Source of the DNA: Ahaetulla prasina
Taxonomy: Eukaryota; Chordata; Lepidosauria; Squamata; Colubridae
NCBI RefSeq assembly: GCF_028640845.1
Contig: NC_080541.1
Span: forward strand, 177,050,502 to 177,114,501
DNA: 64,000 nucleotides
Reading direction: 5' to 3'
Below the pieces are notes generated by a model. It saw nothing but the letters and a program-made list of their open reading frames with translations, was not told the DNA's origin and searched no databases. Of this stretch, positions 1 through 11,225 are shown in pieces; position 1 is the first letter of the stretch; the number at the start of each line of letters is the position of its first letter. The position numbers were made by a program, and so were the translations under genes.

Positions 1-689
1 AGTCATAAATACTATGAATGGAGAGGAAGTAAATAAACTGTGCTCCTTGTCACACATGTTGTGTGTGTCCTTTTCTTAATTCTCCAAAATTCAGAGAAAT
101 CCTTTCAACTATGGGAGACACTTAAAGGTGGCAGAAAGACATTTATTAATTAGCTTGTTCTTTTCTTTTATTTTCTTTATATCTCGGAGGTGGCATAATG
201 GCACAGACACTCAACATTTAAACCAAGAAGCATGTTAACTTTTAATAAATAACCTAAAATGTGTTTAAAAACAGGTTAATTAATATCAAGATGTCTATAC
301 CTGTCTCCCCTAGTACTAATAGCAGTATTGTATTACAACACTTGGGATTGGAATTTCCATACATAAGCAATGCAATCATAAAATGTGATGTCACATGATC
401 CTTAGCAACCACAATCCTGCAGTCTTGGTTGCTGTTCTGATCCCAGGGTTGCATAGGTCATACAGCAAAAAACTCAGGACAGCATGGGAATCCTAGTCAA
501 GAAGGCAAGGGGGTACTGCAGGTAGGCAATGCAGAAGACAGGTAGGTGTGCCGGAGATATAAGAATGCTGTGGGCACTGGGCAGGTGCTATGGTGTGTGA
601 ATGGGTGTGCAAGTGCTGAAGATGGAGGGAATGCCATAGGCAGGTGTACGTAGGGCAGGCAAGCAAAACAATGACAGTGGGGACAACTT
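1..689. other. Intergenic, nothing recognised
   Basis: Downstream intergenic sequence relative to ST3GAL3. Open frames on the minus strand here have low-complexity, codon-random composition and no recognisable domain. Confidence 0.5.
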
Positions 690-895
690 CTGACTTCCTG
701 CTGGCTTCCCCATTGACTTTGCTTATTTGAAATCGAGGAACCTCAGAAATCACAATCACATGACCATGGCTGCTGCAACCTTTAACTGCAAGCCACGTGC
801 TAAGTAAGGATGCTGTGATTGTCACGAGTTTTGCAGACTGGTCATCAGTTCCTTCATAACTTTGAACTGTCATTGAATTAATAGTCATAACTTGA
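690..895 (+). mobile_element. Degraded Tigger-like DNA transposon relic
   Basis: Short blocks such as CCCCATTGACTTTGCTT, TCACATGACCATGG and TAACTTTGAACTGTCA are shared in the same order with the better-preserved element at 40201-40567. Terminal repeats are not preserved, so the ends are approximate. Confidence 0.5.
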
Positions 896-948
896 TGATT
901 ACCTATTCAATAACCTTGTATCATTGATGGAGTTTTCCTAGGCTAGGA

Positions 949-1912
949 CCGGGGTGAAATACTCCTGGTTTGGACTGGCTCGCATGATCCAGTAGCAATG
1001 GCGGCTGCTGGTTCGGAGGACTGGTAGCAAAAATCCCTGGCCCCGCCCCCCTGCCTCTGCTGAAGCGCACCATCAGCAGAGGGTTTTTTTTTAACTTTTA
1101 AAAGCAGGTTTTTCTTCAGCAAAAACAGCCTTTAAAAGTAAAAAAAAGCCTTTGAGGATCCCACCCTTCAGCTGAGATTGGCAGAGCCTTTAAACTTTAA
1201 AAAAAAATTTTTTTAAAGGCTTTTCTGGCGATCTCACCTGAATTCCTCATCAGCAGAAGCTTAAAAAACATGTTTTATACAAGTAAGAGTAAAGATTCTA
1301 AGGCACTTACCTGATTACTGATCCAACGCATGGCTTTTTTTCCCAGCCCGAAAGCAGTTTCACTTTCAGCACCAGACAGAATCAATTGCTTAGCTAATCT
1401 ATTTCCTCAGTGAGCAACTAATGCTGGCTGGCTTTGCTGGCTGAGGAACACTGGGAATTGAAGTCCCCTGATTTAAAAATATAAATAAAATAATAAAATA
1501 AAATATTTGTGCAGCTTTCTGAGATTTGGTCTGTTTCTGTAGTGTTTCACTCTAACTACACAAACACACAAAATCTCACAAAGCTGTATGTGGCATTTTG
1601 TGTGTTTGTGTGTTGTATAAATTGTGTTGTGTGTGTGTGTGTGTAAAGTGTGAAAGTTGGTTTTTGAGCTTTTTGTGGCTGTGTGAAGTGTGAAGGGCAG
1701 TTGCTTTTACATTGTGTGTGAGTCAGTTGTGTTGTGTTGTGTTGTGTGTGTGTAAAGTGTGAAAGTTGGTTTTTGGTACCTCTTATTGTTCTTTATACTT
1801 TGTTTATTATTTTTATTATTTATTGTTATTGGCCACGCCCACCCAGTCATCTGACTACCAAGCCATGCCCACCAATTAAGCCACGCCCACAGAACCGGTA
1901 GGGAAAGTTTTT
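949..1912. mobile_element. hAT-like non-autonomous element, composite, about 960 bp
   Basis: The left end CCGGGGTGAAATACTCC resembles the end of the 8-bp-TSD hAT at 50684-50991. The right end carries GGCCACGCCCACC and GCCACGCCCAC blocks and ACCGGTAGGG, also seen near the ends of these elements. The interior has A/T-rich foldbacks (1080-1235) and a GT-rich segment with an internal duplication. No target duplication is visible, so one end may be lost. No transposase coding remains. Confidence 0.5.
1560..1785. repeat. GT-rich segment with internal direct duplication
   Basis: The block GTGTAAAGTGTGAAAGTTGG occurs twice about 110 bp apart, each time preceded by a (GT)n/(TTGTG)n run, inside the hAT-like element. 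Confidence 0.75.
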
Positions 1913-2388
1913 AGTCTGGTCCTTCCATCCACATCTCCAAAACCCTGGTTTCCTCTGTTTCCTCCTTCCCCTGGAATATAAACTGGAGTGCTACCTTGCA
2001 CTGCCATACTTTGCAGTATTACCACCCAATCACCACACTCTCCAAGTAGAGATTGTAGCCTTCAAGATGCATGGAATGCTTTTCTCCTCAATTTCAGAGA
2101 TGGAGTCTGGCTATGTATACTTTGCATGGCTTGTACTAAATCTTGGATACTCTATTGCAGATTGCCAGAGAAATATATATGAAAGCAACAGCAACAGCCT
2201 TCATTATACTTGTAGTGCCAATTTAAGTAATTTTTCACATAACAAAAAAAATACCAAAACATGTATATCAGCCTTTCACAACTTGGTACCCATCGTGTGA
2301 TGTATGTAATTCCCTTGGACCATTCTGGGAGGCTTGTATAGGACCTGAAGTCAATGTACTGGATGGCACAAAACTGGAGGACATATAT

Positions 2389-2905
2389 ATAATAATAATA
2401 ACAGAGTTGGAAGGGTTATTGGAGGTCTTCTAGTCCAACCTCCCACCCAGGCAGGAAATCCTATACCACTTCAGACAAATGGTTATCCAACATCTTCTTA
2501 AAAATTTCCAGTGTTGGAGCATTAACAACTTCTGCAGGCAAGTTGTTCCACTTATTAATTGTTCTAACTATCAGGAAATTTCTCCTTAGTTCTAAGTTTC
2601 TTCTCTCCTTGATTAGTTTCCACCCATTGCTTCTCAGGTGCTTTGGAGAATAGTTTGATTCCCTCTTCTTTGTGGCAGCCCCTGAGATATTGGAACACTG
2701 CTATCATGTCTCCCTCAGTCCTTCTTTTCATTAAACTAGACATACCCAGTTCCCGCAACCGTTCTTCATATCTTTTAGCCTCCAGTCCTTTAATCATCTT
2801 TGTTGCTCTTCTCTGTACTCTTTTCAGAGTCTCAACATCTTTTTTACATTGTGCTGACCAAAACTGAATGCAATATTCCAATATGGACTCAAGCACTGCT
2901 ATTTA
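2389..2905 (-). mobile_element. CR1/L3-type LINE, 5'-truncated, end of ORF2 and 3' end
   Basis: Translating the minus strand gives a C-terminal reverse-transcriptase region: LEYCIQFWSAQ, VETLKRVQRRATKMI, YEERLRELG, MKRRTEGDMIAVFQYL. This is the hallmark order of CR1/L3 LINEs. The 3' end reads into the stereotyped GTCCAACCTCC block and a short (ATT)n tail at the low-coordinate end. The open frame runs only to 2564 and the copy is truncated at about 2905, so it is a dead fragment. Two shorter copies of the same family lie at 13258-13475 and 34933-35310. Confidence 0.85.
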
Positions 2906-3605
2906 ATTTTCAGGGAAGACAAAAATAATTCTAAATGTCATAGCTGTCTTTTGGAAGGTTTTTTCAAAGATCTTCCAACTTAATGAACAGAACTTTGGTA
3001 GTATGGAAGAATGAAAGCAAACAAATGTAGCTAGATGAGTTTAAATCTTTTTTACATCCTGTCACTGTACTAGAACTATCTTTCCCAGCTTAATTCTCTC
3101 TGGGAATTCTAGCCAAGAATCTTGGGATTTGTCATCCCAAAAAATATCATAGAAGCTGATACCAATTAAAATTACTGTTCTTTTCTGCATTTCATTTGCT
3201 TCACAGTTGGAAGCCATTTGCATTAATTTCTCAAATCTCATTCAAGGCTGAGAAGTATCATTGTATTATATCCCAGGAAAAAAAGATTGCTGCCTACCAT
3301 GAAGTCATGAAATAATTAAATCAAGCACATTGTTTGCAACCCACTATTTGGGGCTTCTGTGACAATTCTTTCATAAATTACTCTTCAGTTGGGTGGATTA
3401 TTGCAGTCCGGAGGAGAGGAGAGACAATGGAAGTGAAGTATTGAAATTAAAGTGAAAACCATCTAATTTACCTATTTGTCCTTCATATGAATCAGTGATC
3501 TCAACATAACCTTAAAAAAGTCAGCTCACATTCCTAATTAAGATAGGACTAGAGCAAACTCATTTATTTTTCTACCATTTGCTGCCGCAGAATATATTCC
3601 AGGGT
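2906..3605. other. Intergenic, nothing recognised
   Basis: AT-rich unique-looking sequence; 3060-3150 contains a faint old interspersed motif (CCCAGCTTAATTCTC...GGAATTCTAGCC) too degraded to assign. Confidence 0.4.
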
Positions 3606-4745
3606 AGCCTTCTCCAAGAATAGAATAGAATAGAATAGAATAGAATAGAATAGAATAGAATAGAATAGAATAGAATAGAATAGAATAGAATAGAATAGAA
3701 TTTTTATTGGTCAAGTGTGATTGGACACACAAGGAATTTGTCTTGGTGCATATGCTCTCAGTGTATATAAAAGAAAAGATACCTTCATCAAAGTACAACA
3801 TTTACAACACTAATGCTGGTCATAGGGTACAAATTTAACACTTAATTATACCACATTTAATGATAATCATAGGGAACAAATAAGCAATCAGGAACAATCA
3901 ATATCAATATAAATCATAAGGATTACCAGCAACAAAGTTACAGTCATACGTGTAACTTCAGTCATAAGTGGGAAGAGATGGGTGATGGGAACGATGAGAA
4001 GATTAATAGTAGTGCAGATTTTGTAAATAGTTTGACAGTGTTGAGGGAATTATTAGTTTAGTAGAGTGAAGGCCTTTGGGAAAAAACTGTTCTTGTGTCT
4101 AGTTGTTCTGGTGTGTAGTGCTCTATAGCGTCTTTTGAGGGTAGGAGTTGAAACAGTTTATGTCCAGGATGTGAGGGATCTGTAAATATTTTCATGGCCC
4201 TCTTCTTGATTCATGCAGTATACAGGTCCTCAATGGAAGGCAGGTTGGTAGCAAGTATTTTTTCTGCAGTTCTAATTATCCTCTGAAGTCTGTGTCTGTC
4301 TTGTTGGGTTGCAGAACCAAACCAGACATTTATAGAGGTGCAAATGACAGACTCAATAATGCCTCTGTAGAACTGGATCAGCAGCTCCTTGGGCAGTTTG
4401 AGCTTTCTGAGTTGGCGCAGAGAGAACATTCTTTGTTGTTCTTTTTTGATGATGTTTTTGATGTTAGCTGTCCATTTTAGATCTTGCGATATGGTAGAAC
4501 CTAGAAATTTGAAGGTTTCTACTGTTGATACTGTGTTGTCTAGTATTGTGAGAGGTGGAAGTATGGAAGGGTTTTTTCTAAAGTCTACCACCATTTCTAC
4601 GGTTTTGAGTGTGTTCAGTTCCAGATTTTTTCGGTTGCACCATGAGGCTAGTCGTTCGACCTTCCGTCTGTATGTGGATTCATCATTGTCTCGAATGAGA
4701 CCGATCACTGTTGTGTCATCTGCGAGACATTTCCCTCTGGATGTA
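3606..4745 (-). mobile_element. AATAG-tailed LINE (L2/Rex1/CR1 superclade), 3' portion with RT remnant
   Basis: The minus strand carries an open frame of 165 codons at 4211-4708 with RT thumb and C-terminal features: RRKVERLASWCNRKNLELN, TVEMVVDFRKN, FKFLGSTISQDLKW, LIQFYRGIIESVI and RLQRIIRTAEKIL. After the stop the 3' UTR extends to CCAATAAAAATTC and then an (ATTCT)n microsatellite at the low end. The copy is 5'-truncated around 4745. Related copies lie at 34404-36535, 43418-43705, 53915-54105, 60568-61205 and 61505-61911. Exact clade naming is uncertain by eye. Confidence 0.85.
3618..3701. repeat. (AATAG)n microsatellite, LINE-seeded
   Basis: A near-perfect array of about 16 pentamers immediately abuts the LINE 3' end on its low-coordinate side. 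Confidence 0.97.
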
Positions 4746-6060
4746 TTATATATTATGTATTATGACTGATTCTTAACAATTCTCAGCTTTTGTTAGATAT
4801 ATTAGCTAAAAATAACCAGAACTCTATATTCTGCATAACTGGTTAGCACCAGATTCGATAACACTGTTTTAGGGCCTTTTTTAGATGACTTTTTTTCCCC
4901 TATATCAAGAATTCACAAAACTTGTGAAATTTTGAACATCACTCAAATTATCACTTATGGTGTACGGAAATTATATTTTCTCGTGGATAAATAGCTTTTT
5001 ATTTTATTTTATTGCTGCTAAAAATGTTTTTTTTCCCTCCCAGATAGCAAGCAAATCAATTGCAGCAATAGGGAAGATGTGGAATGCACTTCCCACATGC
5101 CAGAGGCACTTTTGGGTGAGTGCTAGTGATTTCATTGGTGACAAGCACCAATCTCCCCTTCCCTTCCATCTTCTTTTTAAAAACCATGCTTCTTTTTAAA
5201 AAATCTTTAAGGGAGTTGAGCAAATTACAGCCTCATTAAATGTAGTAACCACAAACATGATTAGTTCGTTAAGACAACTATACTCCTCTTTCTCCTAATA
5301 GCAGTAATCTGTTCACATTAGATTGCATTGCAGATATGCTTTTAAATAAGCAAGTCAATCAATAAAACCAATCAATATATTTAAGAAAGGACTTTGAAGT
5401 ACCTAATTTACCCCTTATGACAGAATAACTACATCTTGTATAGAATTAAACTCTAAAAGTAATATCTATAGATTTTAGTGAATAGGCATTTACAGGCATT
5501 AATTCTTGTCAGTACATGCAACTTGTACAATAGCCTTGCCTGCTTTTTCATCAAATGTGTTTATACAATACTGGAAAACTCTTACAAGATCATCTGTCAG
5601 TGGTACCTAACTACCTATTATTTAAGGTGTGTGTGTCCAACTCCAAGTGTATGAGCCAGCAAATGATGGAATTGAATGGCACAATCCAAGCTCATTTTTT
5701 ATTCTGTGTGGTATAATTTGTTAGAATTTTAAATTCTCTGAGATAAACATTCATGTATGAATATTTTTATGTAAACTTCTAATCCTCTATGTATATTCCT
5801 TGGGTGTTTGTTTTAATGAAATAGGCTAGCAAGAGCATTAACTGTATAAGTGTACAGTTCTGCTGCTTCTAAACACATTGATTTTGAAAGAGTGTTTCAA
5901 ATCTAATCAATGATTAATGAAAATATAATTCATTAAAGTATGGAGACTAGAAAAATGTTAAAAATTCACAGAGAATAGATCTGAATGAACCTGTTTTGAA
6001 TTTATGAAAAACATACTATTTGAAAATTGGCCATCTTAATTTATTTATTTGTGTACAAGA
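4746..6060. other. Intergenic, nothing recognised
   Basis: AT-rich sequence with no conserved reading frame or identifiable repeat. The plus-strand open frame at 4957-5199 has no recognisable domain and arbitrary composition. Confidence 0.45.
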
Positions 6061-6063
6061 GCT

Positions 6064-6065
<2 letters not shown>

Positions 6066-6151
<86 letters not shown>

Positions 6152-6155
6152 TACA

Positions 6156-6188
<33 letters not shown>

Positions 6189-6189
6189 A
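6066..6189. repeat. Compound microsatellite (TA)n-(ACAT)n-(GT)n
   Basis: A run of TA dinucleotides to about 6117 is followed by (ACAT)n to about 6146 and (GT)n to about 6189. Confidence 0.97.
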
Positions 6190-6796
6190 AAAGTGTGTGA
6201 TTCCATTATTATTTAATAGTTTTTTGTTCTGTATTTTTAATTATATTTTAATAGGCTGGTTATATTGGCTTTACTGTCATACACTTATCATGGTTTAAGC
6301 TTCCATATAAGCTCATTTTTTGATCTTTCAATATATGACAAATATATTTTATTGTCATAGAGCACATGAATAAAAAATAAAATACTTATTAACAATAGTA
6401 GGTGAACATTGTAAATACATATAGATTGCTGCTTATTGAACAATTAAACATCCAGCATATAGCAAATCCATCAAGCTATTTGTGAGCATTAGCAAGCCAT
6501 TTCAATTCTTGGTAAGCCATTAACAATTGTATTGATGGAGTTTCTAATATTGTTATAAGGATTATGACTAGCTCGTGGCTATCATGTTAAACCAGTTTAA
6601 GAGATAGAGTTTTTCATACTTTCCCTATTTTATGTTGCTCTGGTTGTTAAAAAATATTGCCATATTAAATACAGTCAGATAATCATCATAATGATGCAAT
6701 AGATATCAACTCTCCAACTACTTACATTCAGTAATAGCAAAAGCTTCGCAATATGACCTGACTAGGCTTTATTCAAGACAACAAATAGACTTACCT
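6190..6796. other. Intergenic, nothing recognised
   Basis: AT-rich sequence with no assignable element; 6330-6385 has a weak LINE-tail-like look (TTTTATTGTCATAGAGCAC). Confidence 0.4.
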
Positions 6797-7037
6797 AACC
6801 TGTTTCCCCTAAAATAAGACATCCCCTGATAATAAGCCCAATCGGGCTTTTGAGCGCATAACACTAAAATAAGCCCCCCCTGAAAATATTTAAACACATG
6901 GGCAGCCGGTCCCCACCATTTTCTCTAGTTTTCTCCATGCACCACAAAATAATAAGACCTCCCCACAAATAAGGCCAAGAGCTTATTTTGGGGTTCAAAA
7001 AATATAAGACAGGGTCTTATTTTTGGGGAAACATGGT
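6797..7037. mobile_element. MITE with CATGTTTCCCC-type terminal inverted repeats
   Basis: The left end CCTGTTTCCCCTAAAATAAG and the reverse complement of the right end (CATGTTTCCCCAAAAATAAG) form about 24-bp inverted repeats. The interior repeats AATAAGCCC-type words. A second copy, inverted and split by an L2, lies at 42428-43226. No transposase is present; the superfamily is not certain. Confidence 0.75.
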
Positions 7038-7210
7038 ATGCACATCTCTCTACTGAAAAATAAAGAAAAATCACCTTACCAATAATAGCGCTCTCTCTCT
7101 CGCTCCCTCCCTCCCTCTGCCATTTTCTCCTATTCCTTTGAGTCAACAGATTGTTGGTTGGGTTCTCCCTCCCACAAACTTGGAGACACCTCATACCTGT
7201 TTACAGAATG

Positions 7211-7262
7211 ATCCTGACTGGTCTGAAAATAATTGATTCCTGACTGGTCTGAGAATAATCTC
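7211..7262. repeat. Tandem duplication of about 25 bp
   Basis: The block TCCTGACTGGTCTGAAAATA is followed directly by a second copy, TCCTGACTGGTCTGAGAATA. Confidence 0.8.
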
Positions 7263-7267
7263 TTAGA

Positions 7268-7292
7268 GGGAGGGGGGAGGGAGGGGGGAGGG
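7268..7292 (+). other. G-quadruplex-capable tract
   Basis: Five runs of three to six guanines are separated by single adenines, matching the G3+N1 pattern with minimal loops. Folding is an inference from sequence. Confidence 0.7.
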
Positions 7293-7410
7293 AAAGAGCG
7301 CGGGTGAGATGCAAATGGTAACTCCATGGTAACTTCCTTCCCTTCCCAAAAGGGAAGGAAGGAAGAACTAGAAAGGGAGGCGAACTAAGGGCTGAAGCTG
7401 GCAAGATAGG

Positions 7411-9302
7411 AATAAAGTATTATCAGGCCTTATGGGTGGAATAATTCTTATGCCAACATGGAACAGGTGTCTCTGATGCTCAGTGCTAGGAAAAGAAAGT
7501 CAGAAATCTATACACACAAAAGAGTAGAAGGAAAGGCCTATGATTTAAACTCTGGGAATGACTATTCCTCCTTTGGCTGTAGAAGACAAGAGAGTGTTAT
7601 GCTTCTCTAATTTCCATTTCTTCATTGGCTGGCTTTCCCCCTCTTCAAACACCTATGCCCTCCCTGCCTTGGGATTTTGGAGGGGGGAGCATTTTCCGTA
7701 TCTTCTTTGGCTGAAGTTGGAAATATTTCCCCTATCAATTATTTCTCCCCCACCATCTATCTCTTTCATTTTGAAATCTCCCTCCTCAGCTTTAGGCAGA
7801 GCAGTTTGTCTTTTCATGTGCTCATTAGTCATGCACACACCTCCCTTCTCTTTCCCAGACCAGCTCCTCTTTTCTTCAAAGCAAGTCCTGCTACTAAAGA
7901 TGAAATGCATGAACAGTCAGGTAGTTTGGGTTTCTGAAAGTATTATTTATTTCAAAGATTTATATGGCCATTCATCTTACACAATATAACCCTGGGCGGC
8001 TACCAATCAAACTCATATATTAAAACACACACAGAGACATTAAAGAGCACACTGTAATCAGGTACAATAACAACCTTCCAGCAACTGCACATGTGCTGGA
8101 TTCAATTTTCATACTGCCTGGGGAAAGAATATTGCAGCTGGAACTGCCACAAGAGCATGAAGGATAGATTATCCATTGGCCATTGTCATTCTGTACCTGG
8201 GTAGCCTTTTCAATGTATTCTTTCTGCTCAGCCTGCAAGGCACCTATGCAAAAAGGATACAATAATCCATATGGATAGCTGGTCAGAAACTTGGCACAAC
8301 AATGATGGCAAGAAGAAACAAGCTTGTTAAAGTGAGGCCACCAAAGTCATAGAGAGGTAAATGGGTTATTAAGTAAGACATAGTCTGTCTTACACTGCAA
8401 AACATCTGCCTGCTTATGCTGTGAGCTAATAATGCACATAAAATAAGAAAAAGGTTGGGCCTATCTGACATAGCATGCCATAAATCTATGGGAAATTAGT
8501 CCGCTTTCCAAATTCTTCTTTTTTAAAAATGATCCAATTTCTTCTTGTCAAACTAGAACATTGATAGGGTGTTTCATCTTTTTGAAGAGATGGAGATGGT
8601 GCCAACATTCAAAGTCTTCTGTGATATCATTATTCCTTCTGTCTGGAAAAAGATACTTGGAAAACAATCTGTAAGGGAAGAAGTCAACCTCAAACTCTGA
8701 TTTGGATTTTTGAAGCATCGGTCCCAAGGCAAAGTTGAAAAAGTCAGCCTACATAACAAGGGGATGGGTAGGGTCTGGATTAGGGCTTCAGAGGTGGATG
8801 CCTCTTTGCTTAGTGTTATGGATGTGTCTGCCTGCCAGACCTTCAAAATAATGCCTGCTGCTGGCCAATAAAGAATATACATTTTTATTAAAGCACTTTT
8901 TTCTTCCTAGCATTTTTACATAAATAGAACAGGATCCACTTTTCTTTCCAGATCAACTGAGTGTTAATCCTGGTCCACCCTCACCCAGATGGCTTTCATG
9001 ACTAGAACTCACAGTCTCTTGAGTCTCAATTTCCACTAATAAGATATGCCCCCACCCCACCTCAGACTCCTCCTCTGGTGGAGACTGAAAAAGTGAGTTA
9101 TTTTAATCCAAGAAATAGACCTCTGGGGAAAGCAGTGGACCATGGCGCAGGCATGGGGAGGTGGGTGGAAGGATTTTTGTATTCAGAGTGGCACCCATGG
9201 AGCAGGGTGGATAGTAAAAAAAATAATCAAGATGGCACTTGCAATGTGTTTGAAATCCTATCCCTTTGTATATGCACATTGTATATGAACGAATTGACCT
9301 CA
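7411..9302. other. Intergenic, mostly unassigned
   Basis: Sequence around 7925-8020 (ATTTATATGGCC ... CCCTGGGCGGCTACC) looks like an old CR1/L2-type 3' end in antisense. The longer open frames at 7558-7989 and 8574-8882 show no domain or codon pattern that suggests a gene. Confidence 0.4.
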
Positions 9303-10460
9303 AGGTGCCTCACTTGTGGAGTGCCACAGGGGTCGGTTCTCTTGCCTCTCCTGTTCAACATCTATATGAAGCCGCTGGGTGAGGTTATCCGTGATTTCGG
9401 GGTGGAGTACCATCTGTACGCTGATGATACTCAGCTGTACATCTCCACCCCGAGCCACCCCAACGAAGCCATCGAGGTGATGGCCCGGTGTCTTGAAGCC
9501 GTGCGGGTCTGGATGGGGAGGAACAGGCTCCAGCTCAACCCCTCCAAGACAGAGTGGCTGTGGCTGCCGGCGTCCCGGTACAGTCAGCTTACGCCATCGC
9601 TGACTGTTGGGGGTGAATTATTGGCCCCCAGGGGGAGGGTGCGCAACTTGGGCGTTTTCCTGGATGATCGGCTGTCCTTAGAGGAACATCTGACAGCCGT
9701 CGCCAGGGGAGCATTTTATCAGGTTTGCCTGATTCGCCAGTTGCGCCCCTTCCTAGACTGGGACTCCTTATGCACGGTCACTCACGCCCTCGTCACTTCC
9801 CGTCTGGACTATTGCAATGCTCTCTACATGGGGCTCCCCTTGAAGAGCACCAGAAGGCTCCAGCTAGTCCAGAATGCGGCTGCACGGGAGCACCTCGTTG
9901 CTCCCATATAACACCTATCCTGCGCGGCCTGCACTGGCTGCCAGTAGCCTTCCGGGTGCAATTCAAGGTGCTGGTCACCACCTTTAAAGTGCTCCATGGC
10001 TTAGGACCGGGCTATTTATGAGACCGCCTTCTGCCACCGATAGCCTCCCAGCGACCTGTGCGCTCCCACAGAGTGGGCCTCCTCAGGGTGCCGTCGACCA
10101 AACAATGTCGGTTGGCGGCCCCCAGGGGGAGAGCCTTCTCTGTGGCGGCACCGGCCCTTTGGAACGAGCTGCCTTCGGGGTTGCGCCAACTCCCCGACCT
10201 CTGGACCTTCAAACGTGAACTTAAGACCTTATTATTCCATTGTGCGGGACTGGCCTAAGTGAAATTTTAAATAGTAATTTTAAATGGGTTTTATGTCGGT
10301 CTATGACCATTTTAGTTGATTTGGCCTACTAAATATTTCGTTTTAATTCTGTTTTTAAATTTGTTGTTTGTATTCTGTGTTTTTAATATGGCTGTAAACG
10401 GGGAGAAGGGCGGTATAGAAATTAAATTATAAATAAATAAATTATAAAGAAATAAATTAC
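9303..10460 (+). mobile_element. L2-type LINE, 5'-truncated, RT domain to 3' end
   Basis: The plus strand encodes the central and C-terminal RT: CGVPQGSVLLPLLFN (palm), YHLYADDTQLYI (catalytic YADD box), LQLNPSKTEWLW, VRNLGVFLDD, LDYCNALYMGLPL and LQLVQNAAAR. The frame breaks near 9890 by a small deletion and a shifted frame continues with the segments ILRGLHWLPVAFR, FKVLHGLGPGYL and FKRELKTLLF. There is a stop at the GPGYL junction (10019-10021). The 3' end reads AGAAGGGCGGTATAGAAAT followed by (AAAT)-rich tail. The element is inactive. Sequence upstream of 9303 that happens to stay open in the same frame is not part of it. Confidence 0.87.
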
Positions 10461-10653
10461 TGTATGTACTGTGGGTACAATTTTATTTATGTGTCAACAA
10501 TAAGGGTAGGCTTTCAATTGTACAGTCTTGACTGTCATCTTTAGTTTTTTTTTCAAATCCCCAATGTCCCGGTGCAAATGATTAAATTTGTCCATCTTTT
10601 AGGCTATACATAAAAGTATCAAATTTTCTCTTGGATTTTCTTACAATCTATAA

Positions 10654-11225
10654 CAGTATGGGCAAACCTTTTTGGCACTGAGTGCCGAAACGGGAAAGCA
10701 CGCACAGGCGTGCACACCAAAAACTGGAAAAGCAGATGCATGCCGGCCACCTGGTCTTCCAGTTTCTGGCACACATGCATGCATAAAGACCAGCTGTCCA
10801 GTGTGCATGCGCTGGCTAAGCCTTGCCTTTTGGGCGTCCTTGTGCCTCTCTGCCCATCCCGCTGCCAGCGTCCCTGGTCCCTGTTGAGGTGGTGGGACAT
10901 CCCCACCAATGATCCGTTCTGCAGCCCCGGAGAGGAAGAGAAAGTTGGGTGGGGAATGCCACCTTCCTCCATTGAAAAGCCAGAGCCCCTTCCCAGCCTC
11001 AGAGGTAAGGGGCATCAGTGTTCCTGGAGCTCGGCTTGGGGTCCAGCAGGCAGGAGAGCTTTGCCCCAACTCTGGCCGGGATGAAGTGCCTCCCCAGCCT
11101 GCCACCGAAAACAAGCCACTGCAGCCCCTCTTATCCTTCAGTGGCACCTTCCCACTTCATGGCAGGCCTGGCATGCCTCTTAACCCTTGGCGGCGTCTCC
11201 ATGCTGCGCTCTCCTCCTGAGAGAT
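10654..11225. mobile_element. GC-rich segment beginning with a hAT-like terminus
   Basis: The segment opens with CAGTATGGGCAAACCTTTTTGG, close to the end of the element ending at 31138 read in reverse. Its G+C content is far higher than the flanks. A matching right terminus and an 8-bp duplication were not found, so it is truncated or composite. The open frames on both strands are by-products of high G+C. Confidence 0.5.

Noticed and set aside
3618..3701. Regular short repeats that could look like a CRISPR array
   Set aside because: They are uninterrupted 5-bp microsatellite units without spacers.
7558..7989. A 143-codon plus-strand frame
   Set aside because: It has hydrophobic, proline/serine-rich composition typical of a pyrimidine-rich strand, no domain, no splice logic, and overlaps open frames on the other strand.
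9078..9302. Upstream part of a 277-codon frame read together with the L2 RT
   Set aside because: The LINE similarity starts at about 9303 with CGVPQGSVL. The sequence before it is unrelated flank that happens to stay open.
10619..11220. Multiple long overlapping frames on both strands, suggesting a gene
   Set aside because: High G+C lowers stop frequency in all frames. The segment begins with a hAT-type end and no frame is recognisable.
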